DNA from: Halobacillus massiliensis
GTDB taxonomy: Bacteria; Bacillota; Bacilli; Bacillales; Halobacillaceae
Direction: 5' to 3'
Assembly (NCBI RefSeq): GCF_900166625.1
Contig: NZ_LT800499.1
Coordinates: 1,468,630-1,532,629 of the forward strand
DNA: 64,000 bases
In this document: positions 42,421 to 51,833 of the stretch, one piece after another
Layout: every line of letters begins with the position of its first letter
How positions within the stretch are numbered: position 1 is the stretch's first letter
Translations under genes and position numbers: made by a program
Notes under the pieces: model-generated
What the model saw: the letters and a program-made list of their open reading frames with translations, nothing else
What the model was told of the DNA's origin: nothing
Database searches by the model: none

Positions 42421-43581
42421 TTGGAAAGCTGGCTGAATGAATTAGGGACAGGTGCATTGAAGTTTTTTATATCCCCTATCTTATACTGGGCGATTCTCCT
42501 TTTATTTATCGTTTCAATAAGGCGGATGAAACTAGAACGAAACAGTTTCGGAACGAGAATCTACGATATATTTACAGAAGGACGAAGTACATGGAAGGTT
42601 TCCTTAGCAGGGGGAAGTGTGATTTCACTGGTATGTATTGGAGCAGGATTAGTAGTATCTCAGGAATTCTTATGGCTGCTGGCAGCCATTACCATTCTGC
42701 TCAGTTTTCCCTTTAATTTAAAGGGACTTTCCCCGGTATATACGCTTGGTATAAGCATATTCGTCATTTCACTGCTGCCACTTTTAACAGACAGGCAGAC
42801 CTTTTTAGACGTTTCAACAGCACACCTTGCCATATTGCTCGGTCTTTTGTTGATAATTGAAGGTGTTCTTCTGGTCCAAACTTCTTCACGAAGAACTTTT
42901 CCTGAGAGGACCCTTGGAAAACGAGGAAAAACCATTGGCCGGCACAGAGTGAAAAAGATGACCGTTCTTCCCCTAATCACCCTGTTTCCGGCTGGAATTA
43001 TCGAACCAATAGCCTCATGGTGGCCAACCTTCGATGCTGCCGGTCATTCATTTGGTCTTATAGCTTTTCCATTTTTAATGGGATATGAATTTGTTGTAAA
43101 GGGGCAGTCACCTAAGCTTGCCTCTATTACAATGGGAAGACAAACCATTCTATTGGCTGTGGTCACTTTATTGGTTGCAGCAGGAGGACTATTTCTTCCT
43201 GTTCTCTCATTGGCTGCTGTTGGAATCAGTATATTGGGCCGTCTCGCTATTTACAGCCTATACAGAAGCCGGGATGGCGAGAAGGCATACTTCTCAGAGG
43301 ACCATCGTGGACTCAGAGTGTTAGGGACGATTCCAGACAGCCCAGCGGATGAAATGAATCTTCTGCCAGGAGAACTGATTGTGCAAGTTAATGGTCTTCC
43401 AGTAACTACTGTAAGAGATTTTTATGAAGCTCTTCAGCGAAATCGCGCTTTAACGAAAATGGAAGTAAGAGACTTCCGAGGGGAAAATCGATTCCTGCAA
43501 AGGGCCGGTTATGAAGGTGACCATCATGAACTTGGTGTTATTTTCGTGCAGGAAGTAAACTATAATTTAATGGCTCAATAA
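42421..43581 (+). CDS. minJ: PDZ-domain polytopic membrane protein MinJ
   Basis: MinJ bridges DivIVA and MinD at division sites. The TTG at 42421, nine bases after AGGAGG, gives 386 residues (MESWLNELGTG), similar in length to B. subtilis MinJ (YvjD). About eight membrane segments fill residues 15-280 and a C-terminal PDZ domain (about 295-375; LRVLGTIPDSPADEMNLLPGELIVQVNGLPV) is cytoplasmic. Position directly after ctpB is the same as in B. subtilis. The longer frame beginning before the Shine-Dalgarno is not credible. Confidence 0.85.
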   Translation: MESWLNELGTGALKFFISPILYWAILLLFIVSIRRMKLERNSFGTRIYDIFTEGRSTWKVSLAGGSVISLVCIGAGLVVSQEFLWLLAAITILLSFPFNLKGLSPVYTLGISIFVISLLPLLTDRQTFLDVSTAHLAILLGLLLIIEGVLLVQTSSRRTFPERTLGKRGKTIGRHRVKKMTVLPLITLFPAGIIEPIASWWPTFDAAGHSFGLIAFPFLMGYEFVVKGQSPKLASITMGRQTILLAVVTLLVAAGGLFLPVLSLAAVGISILGRLAIYSLYRSRDGEKAYFSEDHRGLRVLGTIPDSPADEMNLLPGELIVQVNGLPVTTVRDFYEALQRNRALTKMEVRDFRGENRFLQRAGYEGDHHELGVIFVQEVNYNLMAQ

Positions 43582-43637
43582 GCAAAAAATTCATTCGAAA
43601 ATACTGTAAAAGTTTTGTGAAAAGTCGGAAGACTGAA

Positions 43638-43652
43638 TGAAAATGATTCTCA
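43638..43652 (+). promoter_or_regulatory. Fur box upstream of the siderophore ATPase gene
   Basis: TGAAAATGATTCTCA differs from the 7-1-7 Fur consensus TGATAATNATTATCA at two positions. It lies about 140 bases before the start codon. Confidence 0.65.
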
Positions 43653-43790
43653 AAGTCATTGACATTAAGTCTTTTACCTTCTAAACTAAAAGAAGAATAT
43701 TCAGTTCGATCTCTAGATAATTATAGATGAATAACGGTAATTTAATAAATACAGACAACCGGGATCGTTGTACAAAGGAGAGAATGACAG

Positions 43791-44642
43791 ATGGAGTCAC
43801 TGATGGCGAAAAATCTGACACTAGGCTACGGAGATACAGTAATCATTGATTCATTGGATATCGAAATTCCTAAAGGGGAAGTAACTGTCCTTATCGGCGG
43901 TAATGGCTGTGGAAAATCAACACTACTGCGTTCATTAGCCCGACTTCTTAGACCGAAGCAGGGAGAAGTAGTGCTGGACAGTGAAGATATCTCTAAAATG
44001 CGTACAAAAGATGTAGCCAAAAAGATGGCCATCCTGCCTCAAAGTCCGACAACTCCGGAAGGCTTGACTGTTTATCAGCTCGTAAAACAGGGGAGGTATC
44101 CTTATCAAAGCTGGGCAAAACGCTGGTCTAAAGAAGATGAAGAAGCGGTAAATCGTGCTTTAGCAGATACAAACCTGATTGAACTTAAAGATCGTACGGT
44201 TGACTCATTATCGGGTGGCCAAAGGCAGCGCGCCTGGATTGCTATGACACTGGCTCAGGATACGGAGCTTATTTTACTAGACGAACCAACAACATACTTA
44301 GATATGACCCACCAAATCGAAATTTTGGATTTGCTTTTTGATTTAAACCAGGACAATGGACGGACCGTCGTCATGGTTTTACACGATATCAACCTTGCCT
44401 GTCGTTATGCCGATCATATTATAGCTGTGAAAGATAAAGAAGTATATGCTCAGGGGAAACCGGAAGAAGTGGTTACTTGTGATTTAATGCGCCATGTCTT
44501 TGAAATGACATGTGATGTCCGCAAAGATCCTTTGTTCGGCACACCGATGTGTATCCCGCATGGGAAAGGGCGCTGCCTTATTAAGCAGGCACAAGCGGAA
44601 GCACAGACTCCGACAAAAGTTCCAACACAGACCGTGAGCTGA
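43791..44642 (+). CDS. yusV: Iron-siderophore ABC transporter ATPase (YusV/FhuC-like)
   Basis: The 283-residue ATPase has Walker A GGNGCGKST, signature LSGGQRQRAWIAMTLAQ and Walker B LILLDEPTTYLDM, with TYLD typical of FecE/FhuC-type importers. The C-terminus extends past the family norm and has histidine/cysteine residues (MCIPHGKGRC). No permease or binding-protein gene is nearby; B. subtilis YusV is likewise a lone ATPase serving several siderophore importers. A Fur box upstream supports iron control. Confidence 0.85.
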   Translation: MESLMAKNLTLGYGDTVIIDSLDIEIPKGEVTVLIGGNGCGKSTLLRSLARLLRPKQGEVVLDSEDISKMRTKDVAKKMAILPQSPTTPEGLTVYQLVKQGRYPYQSWAKRWSKEDEEAVNRALADTNLIELKDRTVDSLSGGQRQRAWIAMTLAQDTELILLDEPTTYLDMTHQIEILDLLFDLNQDNGRTVVMVLHDINLACRYADHIIAVKDKEVYAQGKPEEVVTCDLMRHVFEMTCDVRKDPLFGTPMCIPHGKGRCLIKQAQAEAQTPTKVPTQTVS

Positions 44643-44680
44643 AAAAACAGCAGAGAATTTCTCTGCTGTTTTTTTTTATT
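44643..44680 (+). terminator. Terminator of the siderophore ATPase gene
   Basis: AACAGCAGAGA (44647-44657) pairs with TCTCTGCTGTT (44660-44670), with A and T runs; likely bidirectional with the convergent HAD gene. Confidence 0.85.
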
Positions 44681-45326
44681 GAGGAAGATCTGTTAAATTT
44701 TTTAAGATATGATCAGGTTTAATTCCGAGATTCGGCCAATCGGAAGATGAGCGATTGACCCATGCGGTTTGAAAGCCATAGCTCGCGGCACCGGCTATAT
44801 CCCACGGATTACTGGAAAAGAATAGGATCTCTTCTTTTTTCTTATGAACTTGTTTTTTTGCATATTCATAGGCTTTTGGGTGCGGCTTGTAGACCTTTGG
44901 TTCATCTGCACTGATAAGAGAAAAGCTAGAGGTCAGCGCATTATGTTCCAGTAACGGCTCAAGCATAGAATGGGTACCATTTGAGAAAATCGTCAGTTCT
45001 TTGTCCTTATTTCTTTCCTTCATTTGTGAAACTTCTTCATATGGAGCTAACTTTTTATATTGCTGCATCAATTGTTCGATAACAGCGGGAGAGTCATCCA
45101 CTTCGTTCTCCGATAATGCATCCTTTAATGACCAAAGAGTAATTTGATCAAAAGGAACATAATCATCGATCAGCTGGCGAATCATAAAATAATGGATTTG
45201 TTTCTGCCGCCAGTCCTGGCTGATGGATTCTGCTTTGCTGGAGTACTGTTCCTGCAGCAGCTCTTTTACAGAGTGGACATCGAATAACGTCCCATATGCG
45301 TCAAAAAGATAAGCTTGGTATTTCAT
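44676..45326 (-). CDS. Haloacid dehalogenase, type II
   Basis: The 216-residue HAD-superfamily enzyme starts MKYQAYLFDAYGTLFDVHSV, with the nucleophile Asp in FDAYGTLF, the motif typical of (S)-2-haloacid dehalogenases rather than phosphatases (which have DxDGT). Motif II is TIFSNGTHSML, motif III lysine is in EPKVYKPHPKAY, and motif IV SSNPWDIAGAASYGFQTAWVNR closes the site. It should hydrolyse 2-haloalkanoic acids or a natural analogue. The gene stands alone, convergent with yusV. Confidence 0.85.
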   Translation of the reverse strand: MKYQAYLFDAYGTLFDVHSVKELLQEQYSSKAESISQDWRQKQIHYFMIRQLIDDYVPFDQITLWSLKDALSENEVDDSPAVIEQLMQQYKKLAPYEEVSQMKERNKDKELTIFSNGTHSMLEPLLEHNALTSSFSLISADEPKVYKPHPKAYEYAKKQVHKKKEEILFFSSNPWDIAGAASYGFQTAWVNRSSSDWPNLGIKPDHILKNLTDLPQ

Positions 45327-45527
45327 TCCTAGTATCCCCTTTCTTCTTAACGATTTCCCCTATGCGGACTTTTGTAAACGAAGAGAGAGAAGCGCTTCCA
45401 TTGACACGTTCACAAAAAATTCACCACCGTTCGCGTGTTTTTTAGCTTAAGAAACAGAAGTTTCGTGATATGATTTGATAGTAAGATTATTTATTTAATT
45501 GAGTTCTGATATAGAAAGGGTAAGACG

Positions 45528-46412
45528 ATGAAGAAATTTTCAATCGTAACAACTGTCGTCACATTCGTTGCACTCATCCTTGGAAACCTCGTAGTAGCTA
45601 CAAACTCAGGGGATGCATGTGGAACAACGTGGCCGGTTTGTAATGGAAAAATCATACCTGACATTACAGACTATCATGTAATTATTGAATATTCGCACCG
45701 GCTGATGGTGCCGCTGCTTGGATTACTAACTTTTATAAATGCTGTTGGTGCTATTAGAAAGCAGAGGAAAAATAAAGCGGTACTTATTCTGGCCATTGCC
45801 AGTTTGGGCATGCTCATTTTTCAATCAGGCATCGGAGGTCTTAATGTGCTCCTTGGCACACCTCCTGGGTTTACCACACTGGACGTTACCTTCAGTCAGG
45901 TTCTCCTGCTGATCTTAGTCCTGCTCAGCTACAGCCTCCATGAAACGAAAATAGAACTCGATCGAGTCAGCTGGTCAACGGTGAGCATGAGTTACCGGGC
46001 TTTTGTACTTGGATTTGCTGTTTATGTATTCCAGGTTATCCTCGGCGCATTCTTTAAGCATAGCCGGGCAAGTAACGTGTTGCTTGATATACCAGCTGCT
46101 GAGTATTTAATTCGCAGCGAAGGTTTGGCTAATGTTATTTACTCTCTGCACTGGGTAGCTACAGTCGTAATCTTTGTGGCCGCTCTCTGGTATGTTATCT
46201 ATGCTACAAGATTTCAATATCATCGCTTTTTAGCATGGGCCTATTTAGTAACGATCCTGTTGAATGCAGCGGTCGGTTTTGTAATCGTCATAACAGGAAA
46301 TGTTGTGCTTGCTTCTTCCATTCATATGATCATTTCTACGGTAACGATGGCCGTAGGCGGCATGATCCTTGGCGGTTACTGGTTTAAACTGCAAAAAAAA
46401 TCAATAGCATAG
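45528..46412 (+). CDS. Divergent CtaA/COX15-family membrane protein
   Basis: The 294-residue protein has eight membrane segments and the overall CtaA (haem A synthase) pattern. The first half retains the extracellular cysteine pair (GDACGTTWPVCNGK) and the haem-ligand/catalytic EYSHR (His near 57). The histidine that follows in helix 4 of CtaA is replaced (TTLDVTFSQ), and the second-half cysteine pair is absent, though both second-half histidines (YSLHW and SSIHM) remain. No ctaB is adjacent. It may be a paralogue with a changed role or a reduced form of the enzyme. Confidence 0.72.
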   Translation: MKKFSIVTTVVTFVALILGNLVVATNSGDACGTTWPVCNGKIIPDITDYHVIIEYSHRLMVPLLGLLTFINAVGAIRKQRKNKAVLILAIASLGMLIFQSGIGGLNVLLGTPPGFTTLDVTFSQVLLLILVLLSYSLHETKIELDRVSWSTVSMSYRAFVLGFAVYVFQVILGAFFKHSRASNVLLDIPAAEYLIRSEGLANVIYSLHWVATVVIFVAALWYVIYATRFQYHRFLAWAYLVTILLNAAVGFVIVITGNVVLASSIHMIISTVTMAVGGMILGGYWFKLQKKSIA

Positions 46413-46447
46413 AAAAAGCAGATCTTTTTAAAAGATCTGCTTTTTTG
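46413..46447 (+). terminator. Terminator of the CtaA-like gene
   Basis: AAAAAGCAGATCTTTT pairs with AAAAGATCTGCTTTTTT; strong stem with T run. Confidence 0.85.
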
Positions 46448-46490
46448 CATTAGAGAAAAGTTTCTTTTCCTTTATAAGAGTTTCTACTAT

Positions 46491-49400
46491 CTACTGAAAA
46501 AGCTCGCGGATTTCATTTTCACTTAAGGATGTCAGCATTGATTCACCTGGCTGAATGATCTGGTCAACAAGGTCTCTTTTCTTCTGCTGCAGCTGGAAAA
46601 TTCTCTCCTCAATCGTTCCTTCAGAAATTAACCGAATCACCTGCACAACTTTTTCCTGTCCGATTCTATGAGCTCGGCCTGCTGCCTGTTCTTCAATAGC
46701 AGGATTCCACCATAGGTCGTAAAGAATAACTGTGTCAGCACCTGTTAAGTTTAGACCAGTTCCTCCTGCTTTCAATGAGATAAGGAACGCTTCTTTTTCA
46801 CCTTCATTAAAGCGTTCCACCATTTCAAGCCGCTTATCGCTTTTGGTGCCGCCATCCAGATAGAATAGATCTGTTCCTTCGTTTGTCAGCTCTCCTTCTA
46901 AAATTCGGAGCATGCTGGCAAATTGAGAGAAAATGAGCACACGGTGACCGCCTTGCTTTAATTCACTCATCAGTTCTTTCAACTGCTCAAGCTTTCCTGA
47001 ATTACCTTCATAATTTTCCAAAAAGAGGCCGGGGTGGCAGCAGATTTGACGCAGACGAGTCAGGCCGGCGAGAATTTCAAGCTTTCCTCGCTGAAGACCT
47101 TTCGTTGCAATTGTCTCCTGGACGTCAGATTGAATTTTTTCTAAATACCCTAGATAGACTTCCTTCTGTGGACGAGTGAGCTCCGAATATTGGACGGTTT
47201 CAATTTTATCTGGCAGTTCTTCAAGCACTTCTGTTTTCATTCTTCTTAAAATAAACGGACGCGTCATGCGCGCGATTTTTTCCGGCTTCATCTGCAGAAA
47301 TTTCTTTTTACTTGAATAAAAGCCGGGCATAATCGTGCGGAATAGCGACCATAATTCTTGGAGTGAGTTTTCAATAGGAGTTCCGCTTAGCGCAAAGCGG
47401 TGCACAGCTTTAATGCCTCTCACAGCCTGAGATGTCTTCGTTGATTCATTTTTAATCGCCTGTGCTTCATCTAGAATCATGGCATGAAACGTACGGGTTG
47501 AATAAAATTCCGTATCCTGTCGCAGCAGAGGATAAGATGTAATTAGAATCTCTGCCTGATTCGAATTAATCAGTTCTCTTCTTGTTGACGGGTCTCCAGT
47601 TATCACCTGGGCCGTTAACGACGGAGCAAATTTCTCAATCTCTTTTTTCCAGTTATACACAAGAGATGCAGGTGTCACAATAAGGACCGGCTCGTTTAAC
47701 AGCTTTGCTTCCTTTTCATATAAAATAAAAGCAATGCTCTGCAACGTTTTTCCAAGTCCCATATCATCTGCAAGCACACCGCCAAGACCATAAGTTGAAA
47801 GAGTCTTTAACCAGCGGAAACCGGTCAGCTGGTAAGATCTCATATCTGCCTGCAAATCTTTAGGTGGGTTAATGTTAAATGTTTCTGGAGACTTCAGTCT
47901 TTTAACAAGCTGTTTAAACCGATCATTTCGTTCACTGTCCCCAAGCTTAAGCGTATCATCTACTTGAAGGCTTCTAACTTTAGCTACTTGGAGCTCAGAG
48001 TCTTGAATGTCTCTTGAAGACAATTCAAGCTCATCAGCAAGAGAACGGAAGCGGCTGAAAGAATCTGAAGTTAAAGACATTAAAGCCCCGTTGGACAGCC
48101 GGAAATAACGCTTTTTCTCAATAGCCGCTCTTAAAGCGTTCGTAATATCGTCGTTAGATATACCCTCAATTTCAAATCGAATATCGAGCCAGCTGCCTTC
48201 TGTATCCACTTGAACGGAAGGAATCAATTCATGATCCTGATCGTTAACCAGTGAGCGGACTGATGCAGACGTAAACACTTCGGCCTGTTCATTTAATCGT
48301 GGGAGATACATTGTTAAAAATTGATCCAGCGCCTCATCATCTTCGATATAGACAATTTCTCCATCAAATTTAAATTCAGCCTGTTCTAAAATGTGAATAA
48401 TCGACTGTTCCGCCTGTCTATCGCGCTTGATAATTTGAGATTGACCAGGCGGATAATGAAACGGTCTGATCATATGATCTCCGTAATGGAATTGGACATC
48501 GATCGTAAGAGTCCACTGGTTGAAATCCAGATATATTTTTGTCTTTAAGTCTTCCTGTACTATTTTCTGCTGGGCTTTCTCATCGAGAGTTACATCAGCA
48601 ATCGACTCCAATTCAGGAAGAACGTAAGAGACAATGCCTTCCATATCTGTATGTCCTACAGTGTGGCTGCCATTAGAATTATATGGAAGCAGCGTGTGAA
48701 GTGAACGGACGATTTCCTCTTTTTCGGGATCCAGCTGATAAAAAGTTCCTTCTTTATAAAGGAAATGATAATCCTTCATATAATCGAGTTCTTTCAGCTG
48801 ATTCATACGTATATGATACATTCCTCTTTCTTCAGAGATATAAAAATCAAATTTCGGCATTTCTTCAAAGAACTGCAGCCCCCCAACTGACTTTCCTTTC
48901 TCGAAGACTTCGCAGAATCCTTTAGAAAGCTCATTCAGAAGTTTGGGAGCCATAGAAGGAGATATGGTCAGCTGCCGGTGTTCGCCTGTATGCCAGTGGC
49001 GGTCATAAAACAGTTCCTGCTCATAGCTGCTGTAGAGTCTGTTTAAAATCATAGCATCCCGTTCATCCAGAACGTGAACAGACGGGTCATAAGTGAATTT
49101 TTTAGATATTTGGTATGGTTTCTGCTGGTGATAATGAGTTAAAAGCTCGCGGATATCTTTAATCACATACGGATAATCCTCGCCCAGCTTAATTTCCATG
49201 TTTAAGCTCTTCGTTCCTAATATATTTTGAACATGCAAAAAATACTGGATCATCAAAGGCTTTTTCTGTTCATTGCTGTATCTTCTTTCCTGCCGGTCGC
49301 GAAATGTTTCGAAAAGCCTCGTGGCAAATACCCGATCTACCTGACGGCTGGCCGGTTCTTTTTCTATTTCTGTTTTTGAAGTAAGCTGAGGTGCCGCTTC

Positions 49401-49691
49401 TACAATTGCCTGTTCACGTATCGCACAAAGTACAGCCGCTATATGCTTACACTTGTAGTAAGTGTCATAGGCGGGGCATTCGCATCTGGCTTCCAGATCC
49501 TCATTTTCAAAAAAGAAAACACGCACCTCATAATCATGAGTGCCTGTTACAACAGCGCGCCAGGAGCGGATGGTACTATTATAAGTAAGACCGTATACCT
49601 TTCCTTGCCTGAAATATCTTTCCCCTCGTTTGTAAAAGGTTGATCCTGTTATTTTAATAATGTCTTTAGGTTGTAATAGGTATGACTGCAT
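46491..49691 (-). CDS. SNF2-family helicase with SWIM zinc finger (YwqA-like)
   Basis: The 1066-residue protein has an N-terminal SWIM zinc finger (CECPAYDTYYKCKHIAAVL, about 73-91), a bacterial SNF2-associated domain, and a C-terminal SNF2 motor (about 600-1066) with DDMGLGKTLQSIAFI (motif I), MILDEAQAIKN (DEAQ, motif II), SGTPIENSLQELWSLF (motif III), GGTGLNLTGADTVILYDLWWNPAIE and AHRIGQ (motifs V-VI). Related bacterial SNF2 proteins act on RNA polymerase or DNA, but this branch has no firm role. It is a single gene, divergent from prfC. Confidence 0.9.
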   Translation of the reverse strand: MQSYLLQPKDIIKITGSTFYKRGERYFRQGKVYGLTYNSTIRSWRAVVTGTHDYEVRVFFFENEDLEARCECPAYDTYYKCKHIAAVLCAIREQAIVEAAPQLTSKTEIEKEPASRQVDRVFATRLFETFRDRQERRYSNEQKKPLMIQYFLHVQNILGTKSLNMEIKLGEDYPYVIKDIRELLTHYHQQKPYQISKKFTYDPSVHVLDERDAMILNRLYSSYEQELFYDRHWHTGEHRQLTISPSMAPKLLNELSKGFCEVFEKGKSVGGLQFFEEMPKFDFYISEERGMYHIRMNQLKELDYMKDYHFLYKEGTFYQLDPEKEEIVRSLHTLLPYNSNGSHTVGHTDMEGIVSYVLPELESIADVTLDEKAQQKIVQEDLKTKIYLDFNQWTLTIDVQFHYGDHMIRPFHYPPGQSQIIKRDRQAEQSIIHILEQAEFKFDGEIVYIEDDEALDQFLTMYLPRLNEQAEVFTSASVRSLVNDQDHELIPSVQVDTEGSWLDIRFEIEGISNDDITNALRAAIEKKRYFRLSNGALMSLTSDSFSRFRSLADELELSSRDIQDSELQVAKVRSLQVDDTLKLGDSERNDRFKQLVKRLKSPETFNINPPKDLQADMRSYQLTGFRWLKTLSTYGLGGVLADDMGLGKTLQSIAFILYEKEAKLLNEPVLIVTPASLVYNWKKEIEKFAPSLTAQVITGDPSTRRELINSNQAEILITSYPLLRQDTEFYSTRTFHAMILDEAQAIKNESTKTSQAVRGIKAVHRFALSGTPIENSLQELWSLFRTIMPGFYSSKKKFLQMKPEKIARMTRPFILRRMKTEVLEELPDKIETVQYSELTRPQKEVYLGYLEKIQSDVQETIATKGLQRGKLEILAGLTRLRQICCHPGLFLENYEGNSGKLEQLKELMSELKQGGHRVLIFSQFASMLRILEGELTNEGTDLFYLDGGTKSDKRLEMVERFNEGEKEAFLISLKAGGTGLNLTGADTVILYDLWWNPAIEEQAAGRAHRIGQEKVVQVIRLISEGTIEERIFQLQQKKRDLVDQIIQPGESMLTSLSENEIRELFQ

Positions 49692-49800
49692 AGAATTGCA
49701 TCCTAACTAGATTATTTTCTTTAATTATAACAGGTTAAAAGGCAAATAACTTTCCTTTCAACTCGTTAAAGAAGAACTGTCAAAACATTTTATGGTGATT

Positions 49801-49957
49801 ACAGGTGAGGTATAACCTCAGTGGGATTTTATCGTTCCCGGGTATCAAGTTGATATTTGAACTTCCCACTTATTGATTTTAGCTAACGGTTATGCTAAGT
49901 TTCAAGATAGAGATTTTCAAAACTTTTGAAGCCGCTTCTGAAATCAGCGGCTTTTAA
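49801..49957. repeat. Dense nested-hairpin element between the SNF2 and prfC genes
   Basis: The 348-base intergenic region holds a compact set of inverted repeats: TGAGG/CCTCA (49806-49820), AGTGGGA/TCCCACT (49820-49826 with 49864-49870) enclosing GTTC/GAAC (49834-49837 with 49859-49862) enclosing TATCA/TGATA (49843-49855); then TTAGC-TAAC/GTTA-GCTAA (49879-49898); then AAGCCGCT/AGCGGCTT with a short T run (49929-49953). No ORF fits. It could be a non-autonomous IS200/IS605-like palindromic element or a structured RNA. The rest of the gap shows nothing. Confidence 0.5.
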
Positions 49958-50039
49958 TAATGGAGTGGAGTTGCCAATGTAAAACGTATATCCTGCCCAA
50001 TCAGTATTTAAATTAAATTTTTTAGTGGAGGATATGACG

Positions 50040-51623
50040 ATGAGTATACAAGATGAAATGAAAAAACGGCGAACATTTGCTATTATTTCCCACCCGGATG
50101 CCGGTAAAACCACAATGACAGAGAAAATGCTGTTGTTCGGTAATTTAATCCGTTCGGCCGGAACAGTTAAAGGGAAAAAATCAGGAAAGTTTGCTACATC
50201 TGACTGGATGGAAATTGAGAAACAGCGTGGAATATCTGTTACATCAAGTGTTATGAACTTTTCCTATGAAGGCTACCAGGTGAACATTTTAGATACGCCT
50301 GGACACGAAGACTTCAGTGAAGATACGTATCGTACATTAACTGCCGTGGACAGTGTAGTGATGATTATTGATGGAACAAAAGGAATAGAAGCCCAGACGC
50401 TAAAACTGTTCAAGGTCTGTAAGATGCGCGGAATTCCGATTTTTACTTTTATTAATAAGATGGACCGGGAAGGCCGTGAACCGCTGGATCTGCTCGAAGA
50501 AATTGAGTCTACGCTTGATATAGAAACATACCCAATGACATGGCCTGCTGGAATGGGAAAAAGATTTCTGGGTGTATTTGATCGTCACAATGATCAATTC
50601 GTTAAGTTTACCGGTAATGAAAGGGAGGAATATATTCCTTATTCTGAATTAGGCCAGCATCAGGAGCTTACGGAAGACATAACTTATCAGGAAGCGAAGG
50701 ATGAAATGGAACTTGTTGATGAAGCTGGAGACGGATTTGACCTCGAAAAAGTATTAAGGGGTGATCAGACTCCTGTATTCTTCGGAAGCGCATTGGCTCC
50801 ATTTGGAGTAGAAACCTTTTTTAATACGTTCATAAAATATGCCCCTGAACCGGCTCCTAGAAGGTCAACGGAAGGAATAGTCTCTCCAGAGAGTGAGGAA
50901 TTTTCAGGATTTATTTTCAAAATCCAGGCGAATATGAACCCACAGCACCGTGACCGTATTGCCTTTGTGCGAATATGTTCAGGAAAATTCGAACGCGGGA
51001 TGAATGTAACCCTCTCTCGAACAGGGAAGACGATTAAGCTTTCCCAATCTCAGCAGTTTGTTGCATCTTCAAGAGGAACAGTTGAAGAGGGATATGCAGG
51101 TGATATAATTGGGATCTATGACCCAAACGTTTACCGTATTGGAGATACGATTTTAACAGGGAATCAGAAATATCAATATGATGAACTTCCTCAGTTTCCT
51201 CCAGAGCTTTTCAAAAAAGTAACGGCAAAGAACGTAATGAAATCCAAGCAGTTTAAGAAAGGGCTTGAACAGCTTGTTCAGGAAGGCGCCATTCAGCTCT
51301 TTAAGCATTATCATTTTGAAGATTATATTATTGGGGCCGTCGGCGAGCTTCAATACCAGGTATTTGAGTATCGAATGAAAAATGAATACAATGTAGAAGT
51401 AGAGCTTATGCCAATGGGAGAAAGAATTCCTCGCTGGATTCCTTCAGACCAAGTGGATGAATCTATGTTTGATGAAAGAAATATGCTCGTCCTTGACCGT
51501 GAAGAAAACCCGGTCGTGCTGTTTAAGAATGATTTCTCTCTACGTTGGTTTAAAGATAAGCATAAAGATATTGAATTGGTTGATTTATTTGAGGTTAATC
51601 AATACGATCAGTCGTTTGAATAA
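50040..51623 (+). CDS. prfC: Peptide chain release factor 3
   Basis: RF3 is a GTPase that recycles RF1 and RF2 from the ribosome after termination. ATG 50040, eight bases after GGAGG, gives 527 residues. G-motifs: G1 [10 protein letters not shown]2/G3 region ISVTSSVM and [15 protein letters not shown]4 [14 protein letters not shown]. It is absent from B. subtilis; many other bacteria have it. It interrupts the B. subtilis order between minJ and uvrB. Confidence 0.95.
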   Translation: MSIQDEMKKRRTFAIISHPDAGKTTMTEKMLLFGNLIRSAGTVKGKKSGKFATSDWMEIEKQRGISVTSSVMNFSYEGYQVNILDTPGHEDFSEDTYRTLTAVDSVVMIIDGTKGIEAQTLKLFKVCKMRGIPIFTFINKMDREGREPLDLLEEIESTLDIETYPMTWPAGMGKRFLGVFDRHNDQFVKFTGNEREEYIPYSELGQHQELTEDITYQEAKDEMELVDEAGDGFDLEKVLRGDQTPVFFGSALAPFGVETFFNTFIKYAPEPAPRRSTEGIVSPESEEFSGFIFKIQANMNPQHRDRIAFVRICSGKFERGMNVTLSRTGKTIKLSQSQQFVASSRGTVEEGYAGDIIGIYDPNVYRIGDTILTGNQKYQYDELPQFPPELFKKVTAKNVMKSKQFKKGLEQLVQEGAIQLFKHYHFEDYIIGAVGELQYQVFEYRMKNEYNVEVELMPMGERIPRWIPSDQVDESMFDERNMLVLDREENPVVLFKNDFSLRWFKDKHKDIELVDLFEVNQYDQSFE

Positions 51624-51653
51624 AAATAGAAAAATTCTTATGAAATTATAAGG

Positions 51654-51697
51654 AATAGCTTGCAGGGGAACCACTTTTCTTCTGCAGGCTATTTTTG
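51654..51697 (+). terminator. Terminator of prfC
   Basis: AATAGCTTGCAG pairs with CTGCAGGCTATT with one bulge, followed by TTTTTGT. Confidence 0.65.
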
Positions 51698-51750
51698 TAT
51701 GGAGCCTGGTTTTCATAGGAAAGTCAAACGTTGGTAATTATTTTCAACAC

Positions 51751-51764
51751 CGAATGTTTGTTCG
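51751..51764 (+). promoter_or_regulatory. LexA (DinR) box upstream of uvrBA
   Basis: CGAATGTTTGTTCG matches the Bacillus SOS box CGAACRNRYGTTYG at 12 of 14 positions and lies 70 bases before the uvrB start. Confidence 0.75.
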
Positions 51765-51833
51765 TTGAAGGTTAGAATGGTAAACTTATGTGGTAAACTA
51801 TCTTTGAATGAGTTAGGATCGGAGGATCGTATT

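Noticed and set aside
46491-49691. Several plus-strand frames of 65-80 codons inside the SNF2 gene
   Set aside because: No ribosome binding sites or recognisable products; they are shadows of a long clear coding frame.
49801-49957. Known riboswitch classes for the hairpin cluster
   Set aside because: I looked for preQ1, TPP, SAM, guanidine, magnesium and T-box signature sequences and saw none.
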